DNA of 64,000 bases from Shewanella cutis (GCF_022410515.1 NZ_JACSDI010000011.1:62001-126000); one strand, 5' to 3'; shown: positions 10,126-20,982, counted from the first letter of the stretch. Made by a program: numbers and translations. The notes: generated from the letters alone by a model not told the origin.

Positions 10126-10541
10126 ACCCCGTTCTCCTTACTTCGTTCTTATCTGTGAGTGCGGCATGTCAAACCGCCATTACTTTACAGCCATTCTAGA
10201 TCACATTTCAATTTAAATAAGCGTTTAAATTTGTTAGACCATGGTATAAAACGCTTTACTTTCCTTGCCGCAGCTGGCACTTACGCGAAAATTTTCTTAA
10301 AAAAACAAAATTTGCATTCTGTGATGTTTGTATTTGACATTTCCCACGAGTATACTTGCCTCCGCCAAATAATGGCTGCAAACGATGATGTAAAAACACC
10401 CTTTGTTTACATGTTAAATGAGTGAGTGTTCAAATAGTTATCCGTTTGTTCAAACTTTGCTTTTGTGTTTACTTTTGCTGTGATTAATCCCTCAGTTTAA
10501 CGTTTGTACAAAAGCGGTTCACATAACAAAAAAAATGCTCA
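10126..10541. promoter_or_regulatory. Divergent gltA / sdhCDAB-sucABCD promoter region
   Basis: This non-coding stretch of about 415 bp is A/T-rich and must hold both divergent promoters. An open frame across 10159-10425 does not look like a protein. In E. coli the equivalent region is controlled by ArcA and CRP. I saw half-sites resembling both (TGTGA near 10480; TGTTTACATGTTAAA near 10400) but none with correct spacing, so I assign no operator. Confidence 0.6.
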
Positions 10542-10937
10542 ATGGAGCTGAGTGAGCAGAACGTGAAAAAGCAAAGACCTGTCCATTTAGATCTGCAGAC
10601 CATTCGCTTTCCTGCAACAGCGATTGTGTCAATTCTTCACCGTGTGTCCGGTGTCATCATGCTATTCGCTGTTGGCATTCTTATTTGGTTGCTAAATTCA
10701 TCTTTAGCCTCCGCTGAAAGTTTCGCAGGCGTACAATCTCTGTTTGATAACTTTGTCGTGAAGTTCATCATTTGGGGCATTTTGACTGCACTGACCTTCC
10801 ATTTATTCGGTGGCCTGCGCCACTTAGTGATGGATACGGGTCGTTGGGAAGAGTTGGCTTCGGGCACCGCCTCAGCGAAAGCTGTATTTGTGTTAACGGT
10901 AGCCTTTTCAATTTTAGCGGGGTTATGGGTATGGTAA
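10542..10937 (+). CDS. sdhC: Succinate dehydrogenase cytochrome b556 subunit
   Basis: SdhC is a membrane anchor of complex II that binds haem b and ubiquinone with SdhD. The 131-residue protein has three TM helices. It carries SILHRVSG (the quinone-site Ser and Arg, residues 30 and 34 here) and HLFGGLRH (the haem-ligand His region). The core KKQRPVHLDLQTIRFP matches E. coli SdhC. The start is uncertain: ATG at 10542 gives seven extra residues, much like E. coli, while GTG at 10563 would start right at VKKQRP; neither has a strong Shine-Dalgarno. It is first in the nine-gene operon. Confidence 0.95.
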   Translation: MELSEQNVKKQRPVHLDLQTIRFPATAIVSILHRVSGVIMLFAVGILIWLLNSSLASAESFAGVQSLFDNFVVKFIIWGILTALTFHLFGGLRHLVMDTGRWEELASGTASAKAVFVLTVAFSILAGLWVW

Positions 10938-11278
10938 CCAATGCAGCAAGTTTTGGACGCAGTGGTGTTCATGACTTTATTCTACTACGCGCTAGTGCAG
11001 TAATCCTCGCCTGTTACACCATTTTTATGGTTGGCTTTATTGCATGTAGTTCCCCTCTCACCTATGACGCTTGGCATGGCCTCTTCAGCGCTCTGCCTAT
11101 GAAAGTGTTTACACTGCTTACGCTGGTTGCACTGCTTGTCCACGCTTGGATTGGTGTATGGCAAGTATTGACGGATTACGTCAAGTGCACATCGTTACGC
11201 GGTGTTTTACAGTTCACCTTTGTCGTTACCGTTTTCTGCTATTTAGCGGCCGGCATTGTTATTGTGTGGGGTGTCTAA
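10931..11278 (+). CDS. sdhD: Succinate dehydrogenase membrane anchor subunit
   Basis: The 115-residue protein (the same length as E. coli SdhD) has three TM helices and starts MVTNAASFGRSGVHDF, aligning with E. coli from the first Met. The ATG at 10931 overlaps the end of sdhC by 7 bp. The reading frame is open further upstream, but that extension matches nothing in the family and lies over sdhC. The C-terminal HAWIGVWQVLTDYVK segment is typical. It ends immediately before the sdhA start. Confidence 0.95.
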   Translation: MVTNAASFGRSGVHDFILLRASAVILACYTIFMVGFIACSSPLTYDAWHGLFSALPMKVFTLLTLVALLVHAWIGVWQVLTDYVKCTSLRGVLQFTFVVTVFCYLAAGIVIVWGV

Positions 11279-13045
11279 GTGAGTATTCCAGTACGCGAAT
11301 TTGATGCTGTAGTGATCGGCGCCGGTGGCGCGGGTATGCGTGCAGCACTACAGATTTCTAAAGAAGGTAAGAGCTGTGCGCTTTTATCTAAAGTATTCCC
11401 AACTCGTTCTCATACTGTGTCTGCGCAGGGTGGTATCACCGTTGCGCTGGGTAACGCCCATGAAGACCATTGGGAACAACACATGTACGATACTGTAAAA
11501 GGTTCCGACTTTATCGGTGACCAAGACGCTATCGAATTTATGTGTCAAACCGGTCCAGAAGCCATTATTGAACTTGAGCACATGGGTTTACCATTCTCTC
11601 GTTTCGATAACGGTAAGATTTACCAACGTCCCTTCGGTGGTCAATCTAAAAACTTTGGTGGTGAACAAGCGGCACGTACCGCAGCAGCGGCCGACCGTAC
11701 CGGTCACGCACTGCTTCACTGCTTATACCAACAGAACGTTAAACACAAAACACAAGTGTTTTCTGAGTGGTATGCCCTCGATTTAGTCAAAAACCAAGAC
11801 GGTGCCATCGTAGGCTGTACTGCGATTGAAATCGAAACCGGTGAAATCGTTTACTTCAAAGCCAAAGCCACTGTGTTAGCCACAGGCGGTGCGGGTCGTA
11901 TCTACGCTTCTACCACTAACGCTCACATTAACACTGGTGACGGTGTCGGTATGGCAATGCGTGCTGGCGTTCAGATGCAAGATATGGAAATGTGGCAATT
12001 CCACCCAACCGGTATCGCTGGTGCGGGTGTACTTGTGACTGAAGGTTGTCGTGGTGAAGGTGGTTACCTACTAAACAAAGACGGCGAGCGTTTCATGGAG
12101 CGTTATGCGCCAAACGCGAAGGATTTGGCATCTCGTGACGTGGTTGCACGTTCTATGATGACCGAAATCCGTGAAGGCCGTGGTTTAGATGGTCCATTAG
12201 GCCCACACTGCTTACTAAAACTCGATCACTTAGGTAAAGAGACCTTAGAAGCCCGTCTGCCTGGCGTGTGTGAATTGTCCCGTACCTTCGCTCACATCGA
12301 TCCGGCTGATGGTCCAATCCCTGTTTTACCAACTTGTCACTATATGATGGGTGGTCTGCCGACTAAGGTGAGTGGTCAGGTTATTCGTAAGAATACTGAT
12401 GGTACTGAGCAAGATGTAGTCGGTCTGTTTGCTGTGGGTGAGATTGCCTGTGTATCTGTGCACGGTGCGAACCGCTTAGGTGGTAACTCATTGCTCGACC
12501 TAGTGGTCTTTGGCCGCGCGGCGGGTCAACACTTAGGTAAAGCACTCGATGAGACTGCGGATCCTAAGGATGCCACTGATGCCGACATCCAAGCTTCTCT
12601 GGCACGTTTACAACGCTGGGAAAGCAATAAAGATGGCGAAGACCCAGTGCAAATCCGTAAGGATTTACAACTTTGCATGCAATTAAACTTCTCAGTATTC
12701 CGCCGTGGCGATGCAATGGCTGAAGGCTTAGAGCAGTTAAAAGCCATCCGTAAGCGTTTAGAAAATGCTAAGTTGTCTGATAACTCTCGCGAATTCAATA
12801 CTCAACGTATTGAGTGTTTAGAATTGGACAACCTGATGGCAACGGCGATTGCTACCGCTTATGCTGCTAACTTCCGTACAGAGAGCCGTGGTGCTCACTC
12901 ACGTGAAGACTATTTAGAGCGTGACGATGAAAACTGGTTATGTCACAGTCTGTTTGACCCAGTGACAGAAACCATGGACCGTCGTGCTGTGAATATGGCA
13001 CCTAAGTTGCGTGAAGCCTTCCCGCCGAAGAAACGTACCTACTAG
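11279..13045 (+). CDS. sdhA: Succinate dehydrogenase flavoprotein subunit
   Basis: SdhA oxidises succinate to fumarate with covalently bound FAD. The 588-residue protein has the same length as E. coli SdhA and is very similar throughout. It shows the Rossmann motif GAGGAGMRA (residues 14-22), the FAD-linking His45 in [10 protein letters not shown], and the substrate-site segments HPTGIAGAG and [14 protein letters not shown]. The start codon is GTG and directly follows the sdhD stop. E. coli also has a short N-terminus before PVREFDAVV, supporting this start. Confidence 0.98.
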   Translation: MSIPVREFDAVVIGAGGAGMRAALQISKEGKSCALLSKVFPTRSHTVSAQGGITVALGNAHEDHWEQHMYDTVKGSDFIGDQDAIEFMCQTGPEAIIELEHMGLPFSRFDNGKIYQRPFGGQSKNFGGEQAARTAAAADRTGHALLHCLYQQNVKHKTQVFSEWYALDLVKNQDGAIVGCTAIEIETGEIVYFKAKATVLATGGAGRIYASTTNAHINTGDGVGMAMRAGVQMQDMEMWQFHPTGIAGAGVLVTEGCRGEGGYLLNKDGERFMERYAPNAKDLASRDVVARSMMTEIREGRGLDGPLGPHCLLKLDHLGKETLEARLPGVCELSRTFAHIDPADGPIPVLPTCHYMMGGLPTKVSGQVIRKNTDGTEQDVVGLFAVGEIACVSVHGANRLGGNSLLDLVVFGRAAGQHLGKALDETADPKDATDADIQASLARLQRWESNKDGEDPVQIRKDLQLCMQLNFSVFRRGDAMAEGLEQLKAIRKRLENAKLSDNSREFNTQRIECLELDNLMATAIATAYAANFRTESRGAHSREDYLERDDENWLCHSLFDPVTETMDRRAVNMAPKLREAFPPKKRTY

Positions 13046-13059
13046 TAGGAGTTGCAAAG

Positions 13060-13767
13060 ATGAAATTGGAATTTGCAGTTTATCGCTACAATCCTGATGT
13101 AGATACAAAACCTTACATGCAGGATTACAGCCTTGAAGTGGCTGATGGCACTGACATGATGGTGCTCGATGCACTGATCAAGTTAAAAGAAAAAGATCCA
13201 ACCTTAGTGTTTCGTCGCTCTTGCCGTGAAGGTGTTTGCGGTAGCGATGGTCTGAACATGAACGGTAAAAATGGTCTGGCTTGTATTACCCCAATCTCTA
13301 CTTTTAAAGGTAAGAAGTTGGAAATTCGTCCACTGCCAGGTATGCCAGTTGTACGTGATTTAGTGGTTGATTTAACTCAGTTCTACAAGCAATACGAGAA
13401 GATTAAACCCTTCCTTATCAACGATGATAAGCAGCCTGCTCGTGAACATTTACAGTCACCTGAACAACGTGCCCATTTAGATGGTCTTTATGAATGTATC
13501 ATGTGTGCCTGTTGTTCAACGGCTTGTCCATCATTCTGGTGGAATCCTGATAAGTTTATCGGTCCTAGCGGTCTGCTGCATGCTTACCGTTTCTTGATCG
13601 ACAGTCGCGATACAGCAACAGAAGAACGTCTTTCTGAGCTGGACGACGCCTACAGCGTATTCCGTTGCCACGGCATCATGAACTGCGTTGACGTTTGTCC
13701 AAAAGGACTTAATCCGACCAAAGCAATCGGTCATATTAAGTCAATGCTGCTTAAGCGAGCGGTGTAA
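13060..13767 (+). CDS. sdhB: Succinate dehydrogenase iron-sulfur subunit
   Basis: SdhB carries electrons from FAD to the quinone site through three Fe-S clusters. The 235-residue protein has the [2Fe-2S] ligands in SCREGVCGSDG and later, the CIMCACCSTACP motif, and the CVDVCPKGLNP motif for the [4Fe-4S] and [3Fe-4S] centres. It starts 14 bp after sdhA with a good TAGGAG site. Confidence 0.98.
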   Translation: MKLEFAVYRYNPDVDTKPYMQDYSLEVADGTDMMVLDALIKLKEKDPTLVFRRSCREGVCGSDGLNMNGKNGLACITPISTFKGKKLEIRPLPGMPVVRDLVVDLTQFYKQYEKIKPFLINDDKQPAREHLQSPEQRAHLDGLYECIMCACCSTACPSFWWNPDKFIGPSGLLHAYRFLIDSRDTATEERLSELDDAYSVFRCHGIMNCVDVCPKGLNPTKAIGHIKSMLLKRAV

Positions 13768-13807
13768 TGCGAGAACCTGAGCTGAAATCAATAATAATAT
13801 AGCTCTC

Positions 13808-13843
13808 AAAGAGTCACTTTCTGGGCATAGAAGGTGGCTCTTT
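13808..13843 (+). terminator. Hairpin between sdhB and sucA (possible attenuator or processing site)
   Basis: A stem of about 15 bp with two G-U pairs (AAAGAGTCAC... / ...GTGGCTCTTT), loop GGGCAT, then TTTTG lies in the 214-bp gap between sdhB and sucA. It looks like a partial terminator that could lower suc relative to sdh transcription. Whether sucA also has its own promoter is not visible. Confidence 0.6.
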
Positions 13844-13981
13844 TGTGTATGTAATGGAAGACAACGCGCCGTGAAATCTGGATATTCTAGAGCGGCAGAA
13901 ATTATGTATCAAAGGTCATGACCTGAGATTACATATAAAAACTATGGCTAAGCACGTGTATAAAGTTTGAAAGGAATAGAA

Positions 13982-16801
13982 ATGCACCAAGGCATCATGA
14001 AAGCCTGGCTCGAATCATCTCACTTAAGTGGTGCAAATTCGACCTACGTAGAAGAGATGTATGAAGCCTATCAAGAAGACCCTCAGTCAGTCTCTGACGA
14101 TTGGCGTGCGGTTTTTGATAATCTCCCTCCGGTTAACGGTGCCTCTAAAGACGCGCCAGAAGCGGCTCACTCCAAAGTACGTGATTATTTTCGCAGTTTA
14201 GCGATGGAAGGACGTCATAAGAGCGCTGCTCGTGTGACTGATCCTGAGTTGGATGCTAAGCAAGTTAAAGTGCTACAGCTGATCAACGCCCACCGTTTCC
14301 GTGGTCACCAAGGTGCTAACCTTGACCCATTAGGTTTGTGGAAACGTGAACCTGTTGCCGATTTAGATCCCGCATTCCACGGTCTAACCAAAGAAGACAT
14401 GGAGCGTGAGTTCAACACTGGTTCATTCGCCCATGGCGGCGAAACCATGAAGTTGGCGGATTTAGTTAAAGCGCTTAAAGCCACATATTGTGGTTCTATC
14501 GGCGCCGAATACATGCATATTACCGACACCGATGAAAAGCGTTGGATCCAACAGCGTCTCGAACCATCCTTAGGTAAAGCCAACTACGATAAAAGCGTTA
14601 AGACCCGCATTCTTGAAGGCCTAAATGCTGCTGAAGGCATTGAAAAATATTTAGGCGCTAAATTCCCTGGTGCAAAACGCTTCTCTTTAGAAGGTGGTGA
14701 TGCGTTAGTGCCAATGATGCGCGAAATCATTTATCGCGCAGGCGAAGCTGGCACTAAAGAAATCGTGGTCGGTATGGCTCACCGTGGTCGTTTAAACGTC
14801 CTCGTGAACGTATTAGGTAAGCGTCCAGCTGAACTGTTTGACGAGTTCGCGGGCAAACATGCTGATACCCATGGTTCCGGTGACGTTAAGTACCACCAAG
14901 GTTTTTCATCTGACTTTGAAACACCGGGTGGCAATGTGCATTTAGCGCTGGCTTTCAACCCGTCTCACCTTGAAATCGTTAACCCTGTGGTGATGGGATC
15001 AGTCCGCGCTCGTCAAGACCGTCGTGGTTGCAAAGATGGTTTACAGGTGATGCCTATCACTATCCACGGAGATTCTGCGATTACCGGTCAAGGTATTGTG
15101 CAAGAGACATTCAACATGTCTCAAACCCGTGGGTTTAAAGTGGGTGGCAGTATCCGCATCGTTGTGAACAACCAAGTGGGCTTTACCACTTCAAATCACC
15201 ACGATGTGCGTTCAACTGAATACTGTACTGACATTGCTAAGATGGTACAGGCGCCGATTTTCCACGTAAATTCAGACGATCCAGAAGCGGTTGCCTTTGT
15301 TGCGCAGTTAGCCGTTGATTACCGTAACGAATTTAAACGTGATGTGGTGATTGATTTAGTGTGTTACCGCCGTCATGGCCACAACGAAGCTGATGAGCCA
15401 AGTGCAACTCAGCCACTGATGTATGCCAAGATCAAGAAACACCCAACGCCACGTAAGATTTACGCTGACAAACTGATCGCAGAAAACACCATTGCTGCCG
15501 ATGACGTGACCAGCATGATCAACACTTACCGCGATGCTTTAGACCAAGGTGATTGCGTAGTGAAAGAATGGCGTCCAATGACACTGCATACCGTAGATTG
15601 GACTCCTTATATTGGTCGCGAATGGGATGAAGCCTATGACGCTTCACTGCCTATCGAACGTTTGCAGAAACTAGCCGATAAGCTGAGCTACGTGCCTGAA
15701 AGTCATTCTCTGCAATCCCGTGTTGCTAAGATTTATAGTGACCGTGTCGCCATGGCAAAAGGGGAGAAGCCACTTGACTGGGGTTTTGCTGAAACCTTAG
15801 CTTACGCAACGATTCTTGAAGATAAGCAACGTGTTCGTATTACTGGTCAAGACTCTGGCCGCGGGACTTTCTTCCACCGTCATGCGGTTCTGCATAACCA
15901 AAACGATGCGACTACGTATTTACCACTGCGTAATATTGCTGAAAACCAAGGTCCAATCGATATTACTGACTCAGTACTCTCTGAAGCGTCAGTACTGGCC
16001 TTCGAATACGGTTACGCAACGGCAGAGCCTAGTGGTTTAGCCATTTGGGAAGCGCAATTTGGTGACTTTGCTAACTGTGCGCAAGTGGTTATCGACCAGT
16101 TCTTGTCCTCTGGTGAGCAGAAGTGGGGCCGTTTATGCGGTTTGACCATGTTGTTGCCTCACGGCTATGAAGGTCAAGGTCCAGAGCACTCAAGCGCCCG
16201 TTTAGAGCGTTTCCTACAGCTTTGTGCTAATCACAATATGCAAGTGTGTGTGCCATCAACACCAGCACAGGTTTACCACATGCTGCGTCGCCAAGTGGTG
16301 CGCCCAATGCGTCGTCCACTGGTGGTGATGTCACCTAAGTCATTGCTACGTCACCCCTTAGCGGTTTCTAGCATGGACGAATTGGCCAATGGCAGCTTCC
16401 AAAACGTGATTGGCGAAATCGATACGTTAGAAGCGAGCAAGGTCGATCGCGTGGTGTTCTGTAGCGGTAAGGTGTACTTCGAGCTACTCGAAAAACGCCG
16501 TAAAGAAAACATCAATAACATTGCAATAATCCGTGTCGAACAGTTATATCCGTTCCCACATGAAGAAATGGTTGCTGCATTAGCTGACTACCAACATGTG
16601 AAGGATTTTGTTTGGTGTCAGGAAGAGCCGCAAAACCAAGGTGCTTGGTACTCTAGCCAACATCACTTCTGGGCTGCTATCCCTGCGGGTGCAAAACTGA
16701 CCTATGCTGGCCGTGAAGCGTCTGCTGCACCAGCTTGTGGTTACCCTGAGTTGCATGCTCACCAACAAGAATCTTTAGTGAACAGTGCCCTAAAGCTGTA
16801 A
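13982..16801 (+). CDS. sucA: 2-oxoglutarate dehydrogenase E1 component
   Basis: SucA is the thiamine-diphosphate E1 enzyme that decarboxylates 2-oxoglutarate and transfers succinyl to the lipoyl group of SucB. At 939 residues it has normal length. The N-terminus MHQGIMKAWLESSHLSG aligns with E. coli (ALKAWLDSSYLSG). The ATG at 13982 has AAAGGAA just upstream; the TTG at 13967 in the same frame would place that site inside the gene, so I reject it. Conserved segments include GMAHRGRLNVLVNVLGK, NNQVGFTTS and the C-terminal WCQEEPQNQGAW. Confidence 0.97.
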   Translation: MHQGIMKAWLESSHLSGANSTYVEEMYEAYQEDPQSVSDDWRAVFDNLPPVNGASKDAPEAAHSKVRDYFRSLAMEGRHKSAARVTDPELDAKQVKVLQLINAHRFRGHQGANLDPLGLWKREPVADLDPAFHGLTKEDMEREFNTGSFAHGGETMKLADLVKALKATYCGSIGAEYMHITDTDEKRWIQQRLEPSLGKANYDKSVKTRILEGLNAAEGIEKYLGAKFPGAKRFSLEGGDALVPMMREIIYRAGEAGTKEIVVGMAHRGRLNVLVNVLGKRPAELFDEFAGKHADTHGSGDVKYHQGFSSDFETPGGNVHLALAFNPSHLEIVNPVVMGSVRARQDRRGCKDGLQVMPITIHGDSAITGQGIVQETFNMSQTRGFKVGGSIRIVVNNQVGFTTSNHHDVRSTEYCTDIAKMVQAPIFHVNSDDPEAVAFVAQLAVDYRNEFKRDVVIDLVCYRRHGHNEADEPSATQPLMYAKIKKHPTPRKIYADKLIAENTIAADDVTSMINTYRDALDQGDCVVKEWRPMTLHTVDWTPYIGREWDEAYDASLPIERLQKLADKLSYVPESHSLQSRVAKIYSDRVAMAKGEKPLDWGFAETLAYATILEDKQRVRITGQDSGRGTFFHRHAVLHNQNDATTYLPLRNIAENQGPIDITDSVLSEASVLAFEYGYATAEPSGLAIWEAQFGDFANCAQVVIDQFLSSGEQKWGRLCGLTMLLPHGYEGQGPEHSSARLERFLQLCANHNMQVCVPSTPAQVYHMLRRQVVRPMRRPLVVMSPKSLLRHPLAVSSMDELANGSFQNVIGEIDTLEASKVDRVVFCSGKVYFELLEKRRKENINNIAIIRVEQLYPFPHEEMVAALADYQHVKDFVWCQEEPQNQGAWYSSQHHFWAAIPAGAKLTYAGREASAAPACGYPELHAHQQESLVNSALKL

Positions 16802-16849
16802 TAGCTAAGACTGTAGTAATAGACATTATATAAAAAAGGATCGTTTTTC

Positions 16850-18040
16850 ATGAGTATCGAAATCAAGGTACCCGTACTGCCAGAATCTGTTGCCGATGCG
16901 ACTATCGCCACTTGGCACGTAAAAGTGGGTCAGCAAGTTTCTCGTGATCAAAATCTGGTCGATATTGAAACTGACAAAGTGGTATTGGAAGTGGTTGCAC
17001 CAGAAGATGGTCATATTGGTGAATTCCTGTTCCACGAAGGCGACACCGTATTGGGCGAGCAAGTCATTGCTAAGTTCATCGCTGGCGCAGTTTCTGGCCA
17101 AGAAGTGACTAAAGCGCAAGCAGAAGCCGCCGCTCCTGCAGCGGCAAGTGATGAATCAAACGATGCGTTAAGTCCTTCAGTTCGTCGTTTACTGGCTGAG
17201 CACAATGTTGATGCCAGCAAAGTGAAGGGCACTGGTGTTGGCGGTCGTATCACTAAAGAAGACGTTGAAGCCTTCATCAAGTCTGCACCTAAAGCGGCAG
17301 CGGCCCCAGCGGCTCCCGCGGTACAGCCACTCGCTGCTGGTCGTAGCGAGAAACGTGTGCCAATGACACGTTTACGTAAAACTATCGCTAACCGTTTGTT
17401 AGAAGCGAAAAACTCTACTGCTATGCTCACGACCTTCAACGAAGTGAACATGAAGCCAATCATGGATATCCGTAAGCAATACCAAGATATTTTTGAAAAG
17501 CGCCACGGTATCCGTTTAGGTTTCATGTCTTTCTACGTGAAAGCCGTGACAGAAGCCTTGAAACGCTTCCCAGAAGTGAACGCATCAATCGACGGTGACG
17601 ATATCGTTTACCACAACTACTTTGACGTCAGCATCGCAGTATCTACACCACGTGGTCTGGTAACGCCAGTGCTACGTGACACCGACACTATGAGTCTGGC
17701 TGATATCGAAAAAGCAGTACGCGATCTGGCGATCAAAGGCCGTGATGGCAAGCTGACTGTGGCGGATATGACTGGCGGTAACTTCACTGTGACTAACGGT
17801 GGTGTATTCGGCTCGTTAATGTCTACCCCAATTTTAAACCTGCCACAAAGCGCGATTTTAGGCATGCATGCTATTAAAGATCGCCCAATGGCAGTCAATG
17901 GTCAGGTTGAAATCCTGCCCATGATGTACCTAGCTCTCTCATATGACCATCGTATTATTGATGGCCGTGAGTCTGTTGGCTTCTTAGTCGCCATTAAAGA
18001 CTTCTTAGAAGACCCAACTCGTCTGCTGCTTGATCTGTAA
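16850..18040 (+). CDS. sucB: Dihydrolipoyllysine succinyltransferase (E2 of 2-oxoglutarate dehydrogenase)
   Basis: SucB is the core of the 2-oxoglutarate dehydrogenase complex and makes succinyl-CoA. The 396 residues show one lipoyl domain with the lipoylated Lys43 in ETDKVVLEV, an Ala-rich linker, a peripheral-subunit-binding domain ([14 protein letters not shown]...GRITKEDV, about residues 107-143), a second Ala/Pro linker and the catalytic domain with [12 protein letters not shown]. It lies 48 bp after sucA. No lpd is present here; E3 must be encoded elsewhere. Confidence 0.98.
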   Translation: MSIEIKVPVLPESVADATIATWHVKVGQQVSRDQNLVDIETDKVVLEVVAPEDGHIGEFLFHEGDTVLGEQVIAKFIAGAVSGQEVTKAQAEAAAPAAASDESNDALSPSVRRLLAEHNVDASKVKGTGVGGRITKEDVEAFIKSAPKAAAAPAAPAVQPLAAGRSEKRVPMTRLRKTIANRLLEAKNSTAMLTTFNEVNMKPIMDIRKQYQDIFEKRHGIRLGFMSFYVKAVTEALKRFPEVNASIDGDDIVYHNYFDVSIAVSTPRGLVTPVLRDTDTMSLADIEKAVRDLAIKGRDGKLTVADMTGGNFTVTNGGVFGSLMSTPILNLPQSAILGMHAIKDRPMAVNGQVEILPMMYLALSYDHRIIDGRESVGFLVAIKDFLEDPTRLLLDL

Positions 18041-18105
18041 TCCAACTCGATAAACGATTCAGTTTAAAGAGTTTGTTAAAGACAAAAGTAAGACATACCC
18101 TCGTG

Positions 18106-18124
18106 ACTGGCCCCTTGGGCCAGT
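18106..18124 (+). terminator. Strong hairpin between sucB and sucC
   Basis: The stem ACTGGCCC / GGGCCAGT with a CTT loop lies in the 117-bp gap between sucB and sucC, followed by only a weak U tract (TGGATTTGATT). It is more likely an RNA-processing or attenuation structure than a full terminator, because sucCD has no obvious promoter of its own. Confidence 0.55.
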
Positions 18125-18157
18125 TGGATTTGATTAGAAGTATATGGATAGATCATC

Positions 18158-19324
18158 ATGAATTTGCATGAGTATCAGGCAAAATCCCTATTTGCCGAAT
18201 ATGGTTTACCAGTGTCAGAAGGCTTTGCCTGTGATACAGCCCAAGAAGCTGTAGAAGCGGCAGGCCGTATTGGCGGAAATTTATGGGTTGTTAAGTGTCA
18301 AGTACACGCAGGCGGCCGCGGTAAAGCGGGTGGCGTTAAAGTCACTGGCGATAAAGAAGAAATCAGAGCCTTTGCCGAACACTGGTTAGGCAAAAATCTG
18401 GTGACTTATCAAACTGATGAGAAAGGTCAGCCGGTTGCTAAAATTTTAGTAGAAAGCTGCACCGACATCGCGAACGAACTGTACTTAGGTGCAGTTGTTG
18501 ACCGTGCTACCCGTCGTGTGGTGTTCATGGCATCAACAGAAGGCGGTGTTGAGATTGAGAAAGTGGCCGAAGAAACGCCAGAACTCATTCACAAAGCGAT
18601 CATTGATCCGCTGACAGGTCCTCAACCATTCCAAGCGCGTGATCTTGGCTTCAAACTGGGCTTAAACCCAACTCAAATGAAGCAATTCACCAAGATCTTC
18701 ATGGGTCTGGCAACGATGTTCGTTGACCACGATTTCGCTTTATTAGAAATCAACCCATTGGTTATCACCACTGAAGGTAACCTGCACTGCTTAGACGGTA
18801 AAATTGGTATCGATGGTAACGCACTGTTCCGTCAACCCAAAATCAAAGCAATGCACGATCCATCTCAAGATGACGCCCGTGAAGCTCATGCTGCGATGTT
18901 TGAACTGAACTACGTGGCATTAGACGGTAACGTAGGTTGTATGGTGAACGGTGCTGGTCTGGCGATGGGTACTATGGACATCGTTAACCTGCACGGCGGC
19001 AAGCCAGCTAACTTCCTCGACGTAGGTGGTGGCGCGACCAAAGAACGTGTTGCTGAAGCATTTAAGATCATTCTGTCTGACAGCAATGTGAAAGCCGTTC
19101 TGGTTAACATCTTCGGTGGTATCGTACGTTGTGACATGATCGCAGAAGGTATCATTGGCGCTGTTAAAGAAGTGGGCGTTAAAGTTCCAGTTGTAGTGCG
19201 TTTAGAAGGTACTAACGCTGAATTAGGCCGTGAAGTATTAGCTAAATCAGGTCTTGATATCATTGCAGCTAACAGTCTGACTGATGCGGCTGAGCTAGTA
19301 GTTAAAGCTGCGGAGGGCAAATAA
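18158..19324 (+). CDS. sucC: Succinyl-CoA synthetase beta subunit
   Basis: SucC, with SucD, converts succinyl-CoA to succinate with substrate-level phosphorylation. The 388-residue protein has an N-terminal ATP-grasp domain (starting [18 protein letters not shown]), the [14 protein letters not shown] nucleotide loop and a C-terminal CoA-ligase domain with [13 protein letters not shown]. Its stop codon overlaps the sucD start in TAATG, indicating translational coupling. Confidence 0.98.
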   Translation: MNLHEYQAKSLFAEYGLPVSEGFACDTAQEAVEAAGRIGGNLWVVKCQVHAGGRGKAGGVKVTGDKEEIRAFAEHWLGKNLVTYQTDEKGQPVAKILVESCTDIANELYLGAVVDRATRRVVFMASTEGGVEIEKVAEETPELIHKAIIDPLTGPQPFQARDLGFKLGLNPTQMKQFTKIFMGLATMFVDHDFALLEINPLVITTEGNLHCLDGKIGIDGNALFRQPKIKAMHDPSQDDAREAHAAMFELNYVALDGNVGCMVNGAGLAMGTMDIVNLHGGKPANFLDVGGGATKERVAEAFKIILSDSNVKAVLVNIFGGIVRCDMIAEGIIGAVKEVGVKVPVVVRLEGTNAELGREVLAKSGLDIIAANSLTDAAELVVKAAEGK

Positions 19325-20196
19325 TGTCTGTATTAATTAACAAAGATACCAAGGTAATTTGCCAAGGCTTTACCGGTGGTCAAGGTACTTTCCACTCTCA
19401 ACAAGCGATCGATTACGGTACGCAAATGGTCGGTGGTGTATCTCCTGGTAAAGGTGGTACTGAGCACTTAGGTCTGCCAGTGTTCAACACTGTGAAAGAC
19501 GCTGTTGCAGCAACTGGCGCCACGGCTTCTGTTATCTACGTTCCAGCGCCTTTCTGTAAAGATGCAATCCTTGAAGCAATCGACGGTGGTATCGAGCTAA
19601 TCGTTTGTATCACTGAAGGTATCCCAACACTGGATATGCTGGAAGTGAAAGTGAAGCTAGAAGAAACTGGCGTTCGCATGATCGGTCCAAACTGCCCGGG
19701 TGTTATCACTCCAGGTGAATGTAAGATTGGTATTATGCCAGGTCACATCCACTTAAAAGGCAAAGTCGGTATCGTTTCTCGTTCTGGTACGCTGACCTAT
19801 GAAGCGGTTAAGCAAACCACTGACGAAGGTTTCGGCCAATCTACTTGCGTAGGTATTGGTGGTGACCCAATTCCAGGTACTAACTTCATCGACGTATTGG
19901 CAATGTTCCAAAACGATCCACAGACTGAAGCCATCGTGATGATCGGTGAAATCGGTGGTACTGCTGAAGAAGAAGCGGCTGCTTACATCAAAGCTCACGT
20001 GACTAAACCAGTTGTGTCTTACATCGCGGGTGTAACTGCGCCTGCGGGTAAGCGTATGGGTCATGCGGGTGCAATTATCGCCGGTGGTAAAGGTACTGCT
20101 GCTGACAAATTTGCTGCACTAGAAGCAGCGGGCGTGACAACTGTCCGCTCGTTAGCGGATATCGGCAAAGCGCTGCGTGCTAAAACGGGTTGGTAA
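19324..20196 (+). CDS. sucD: Succinyl-CoA synthetase alpha subunit
   Basis: The 290-residue alpha subunit binds CoA through its N-terminal Rossmann domain ([20 protein letters not shown]) and carries the phosphorylated active-site His in [35 protein letters not shown] is also typical. It is the last gene of the sdh-suc operon, followed at once by a strong terminator. Confidence 0.98.
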   Translation: MSVLINKDTKVICQGFTGGQGTFHSQQAIDYGTQMVGGVSPGKGGTEHLGLPVFNTVKDAVAATGATASVIYVPAPFCKDAILEAIDGGIELIVCITEGIPTLDMLEVKVKLEETGVRMIGPNCPGVITPGECKIGIMPGHIHLKGKVGIVSRSGTLTYEAVKQTTDEGFGQSTCVGIGGDPIPGTNFIDVLAMFQNDPQTEAIVMIGEIGGTAEEEAAAYIKAHVTKPVVSYIAGVTAPAGKRMGHAGAIIAGGKGTAADKFAALEAAGVTTVRSLADIGKALRAKTGW

Positions 20197-20215
20197 TCTA
20201 ACCGTTAACACACGA

Positions 20216-20236
20216 AAAGGCGCCTAAGGCGCCTTT
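20216..20236 (+). terminator. Terminator of the sdh-suc operon
   Basis: The stem AAAGGCGCC / GGCGCCTTT with loop TAA is followed by further Ts, 20 bp after the sucD stop. Confidence 0.92.
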
Positions 20237-20574
20237 TTTATTGCGCGCCTGTTAGCCAGTGCCGAGCAGTAAAGTGTGAGAATGGGCAAGCTAACACCGC
20301 GCAGGCTAGCATTTTTATTTACAAAGGGTTAGATTGAGCTTCTCTACTCGATATCGTTATTCGGTTAACGTTCGATTGTATTGGTAGAGCCACAACCTAA
20401 GCCTTGTGCTTATGGCCCCACGGCTATTTCAGCAATAAATCTTGTACTTAATTATCACGCGGTTGCGGCATTAAGCTGCGAGCGTATTTTTTTATCGGTT
20501 TATCCCATTGGGGGAGGATAGGCCAGCACAGATGTTTAACCCTAAGGGGCATCTATTTACACGAGGGAAAGACA
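20237..20574. other. Intergenic region upstream of rnk
   Basis: About 340 bp without a credible ORF or a repeat that I can recognise. The part nearest rnk must hold its promoter; GAGGGA at about 20563 is the likely ribosome-binding site. Confidence 0.5.
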
Positions 20575-20982
20575 GTGAATACACCAAAGATTATTATGTC
20601 AGAAATCGATTTAGAAAGAATCGAGCGTCTGCTGGAGTCATTACCTGCAAACGCCTTCCCGGGGCGTGCGGCATTGGAGGCGGAACTTGACCGAGCCGAT
20701 ATTGTGCCCGCAGCGCAAATGCCAGGGAATGTGGTGACGATGAACTCTGAAGTAAAATTTAGCGTGTCATCCAGTCAAGATACCTTCTGCTTACGGTTAG
20801 TTTATCCCAAGGATGCGGCAGGCGAGGGCACCATTTCTATCCTCGCGCCCGTGGGCAGTGCTTTATTGGGTTTATCACAAGGGGATGAAATTGAGTGGCC
20901 AGGCCCAGCAGGCTCAATGGTCAAAGTGCGTATCGAAGAAATTATGTATCAGCCAGAGCGAAGCGGTGACTTTCACCGTTAA
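20575..20982 (+). CDS. rnk: Nucleoside diphosphate kinase regulator (Rnk)
   Basis: The 135-residue protein matches E. coli Rnk along its length: an N-terminal coiled coil (IDLERIERLLESLP...LEAELDRADIV), the link VVTMNSEVKF, and a GreA/GreB-like FKBP-type C-terminal domain (APVGSALLGLSQGDEIEWP...EEIMYQPERSGD). Rnk binds RNA polymerase in the secondary channel region and is linked to nucleoside diphosphate kinase levels. The start is GTG with GAGGGA about 9 nt upstream. It stands alone between the suc operon and a GNAT gene. Confidence 0.93.
   Translation: MNTPKIIMSEIDLERIERLLESLPANAFPGRAALEAELDRADIVPAAQMPGNVVTMNSEVKFSVSSSQDTFCLRLVYPKDAAGEGTISILAPVGSALLGLSQGDEIEWPGPAGSMVKVRIEEIMYQPERSGDFHR

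Noticed and set aside
10395..10424. Possible ArcA site in the gltA/sdhC gap
   Set aside because: The two GTT elements are spaced about 8 bp instead of 11, so the match is not convincing.
10159..10425. Open frame of 88 codons in the gltA/sdhC gap
   Set aside because: It overlaps the divergent promoter region, has no Shine-Dalgarno and the translation resembles no protein.
10637..10972. Minus-strand open frame over sdhC
   Set aside because: Antisense of a certain gene with no site; a shadow frame.
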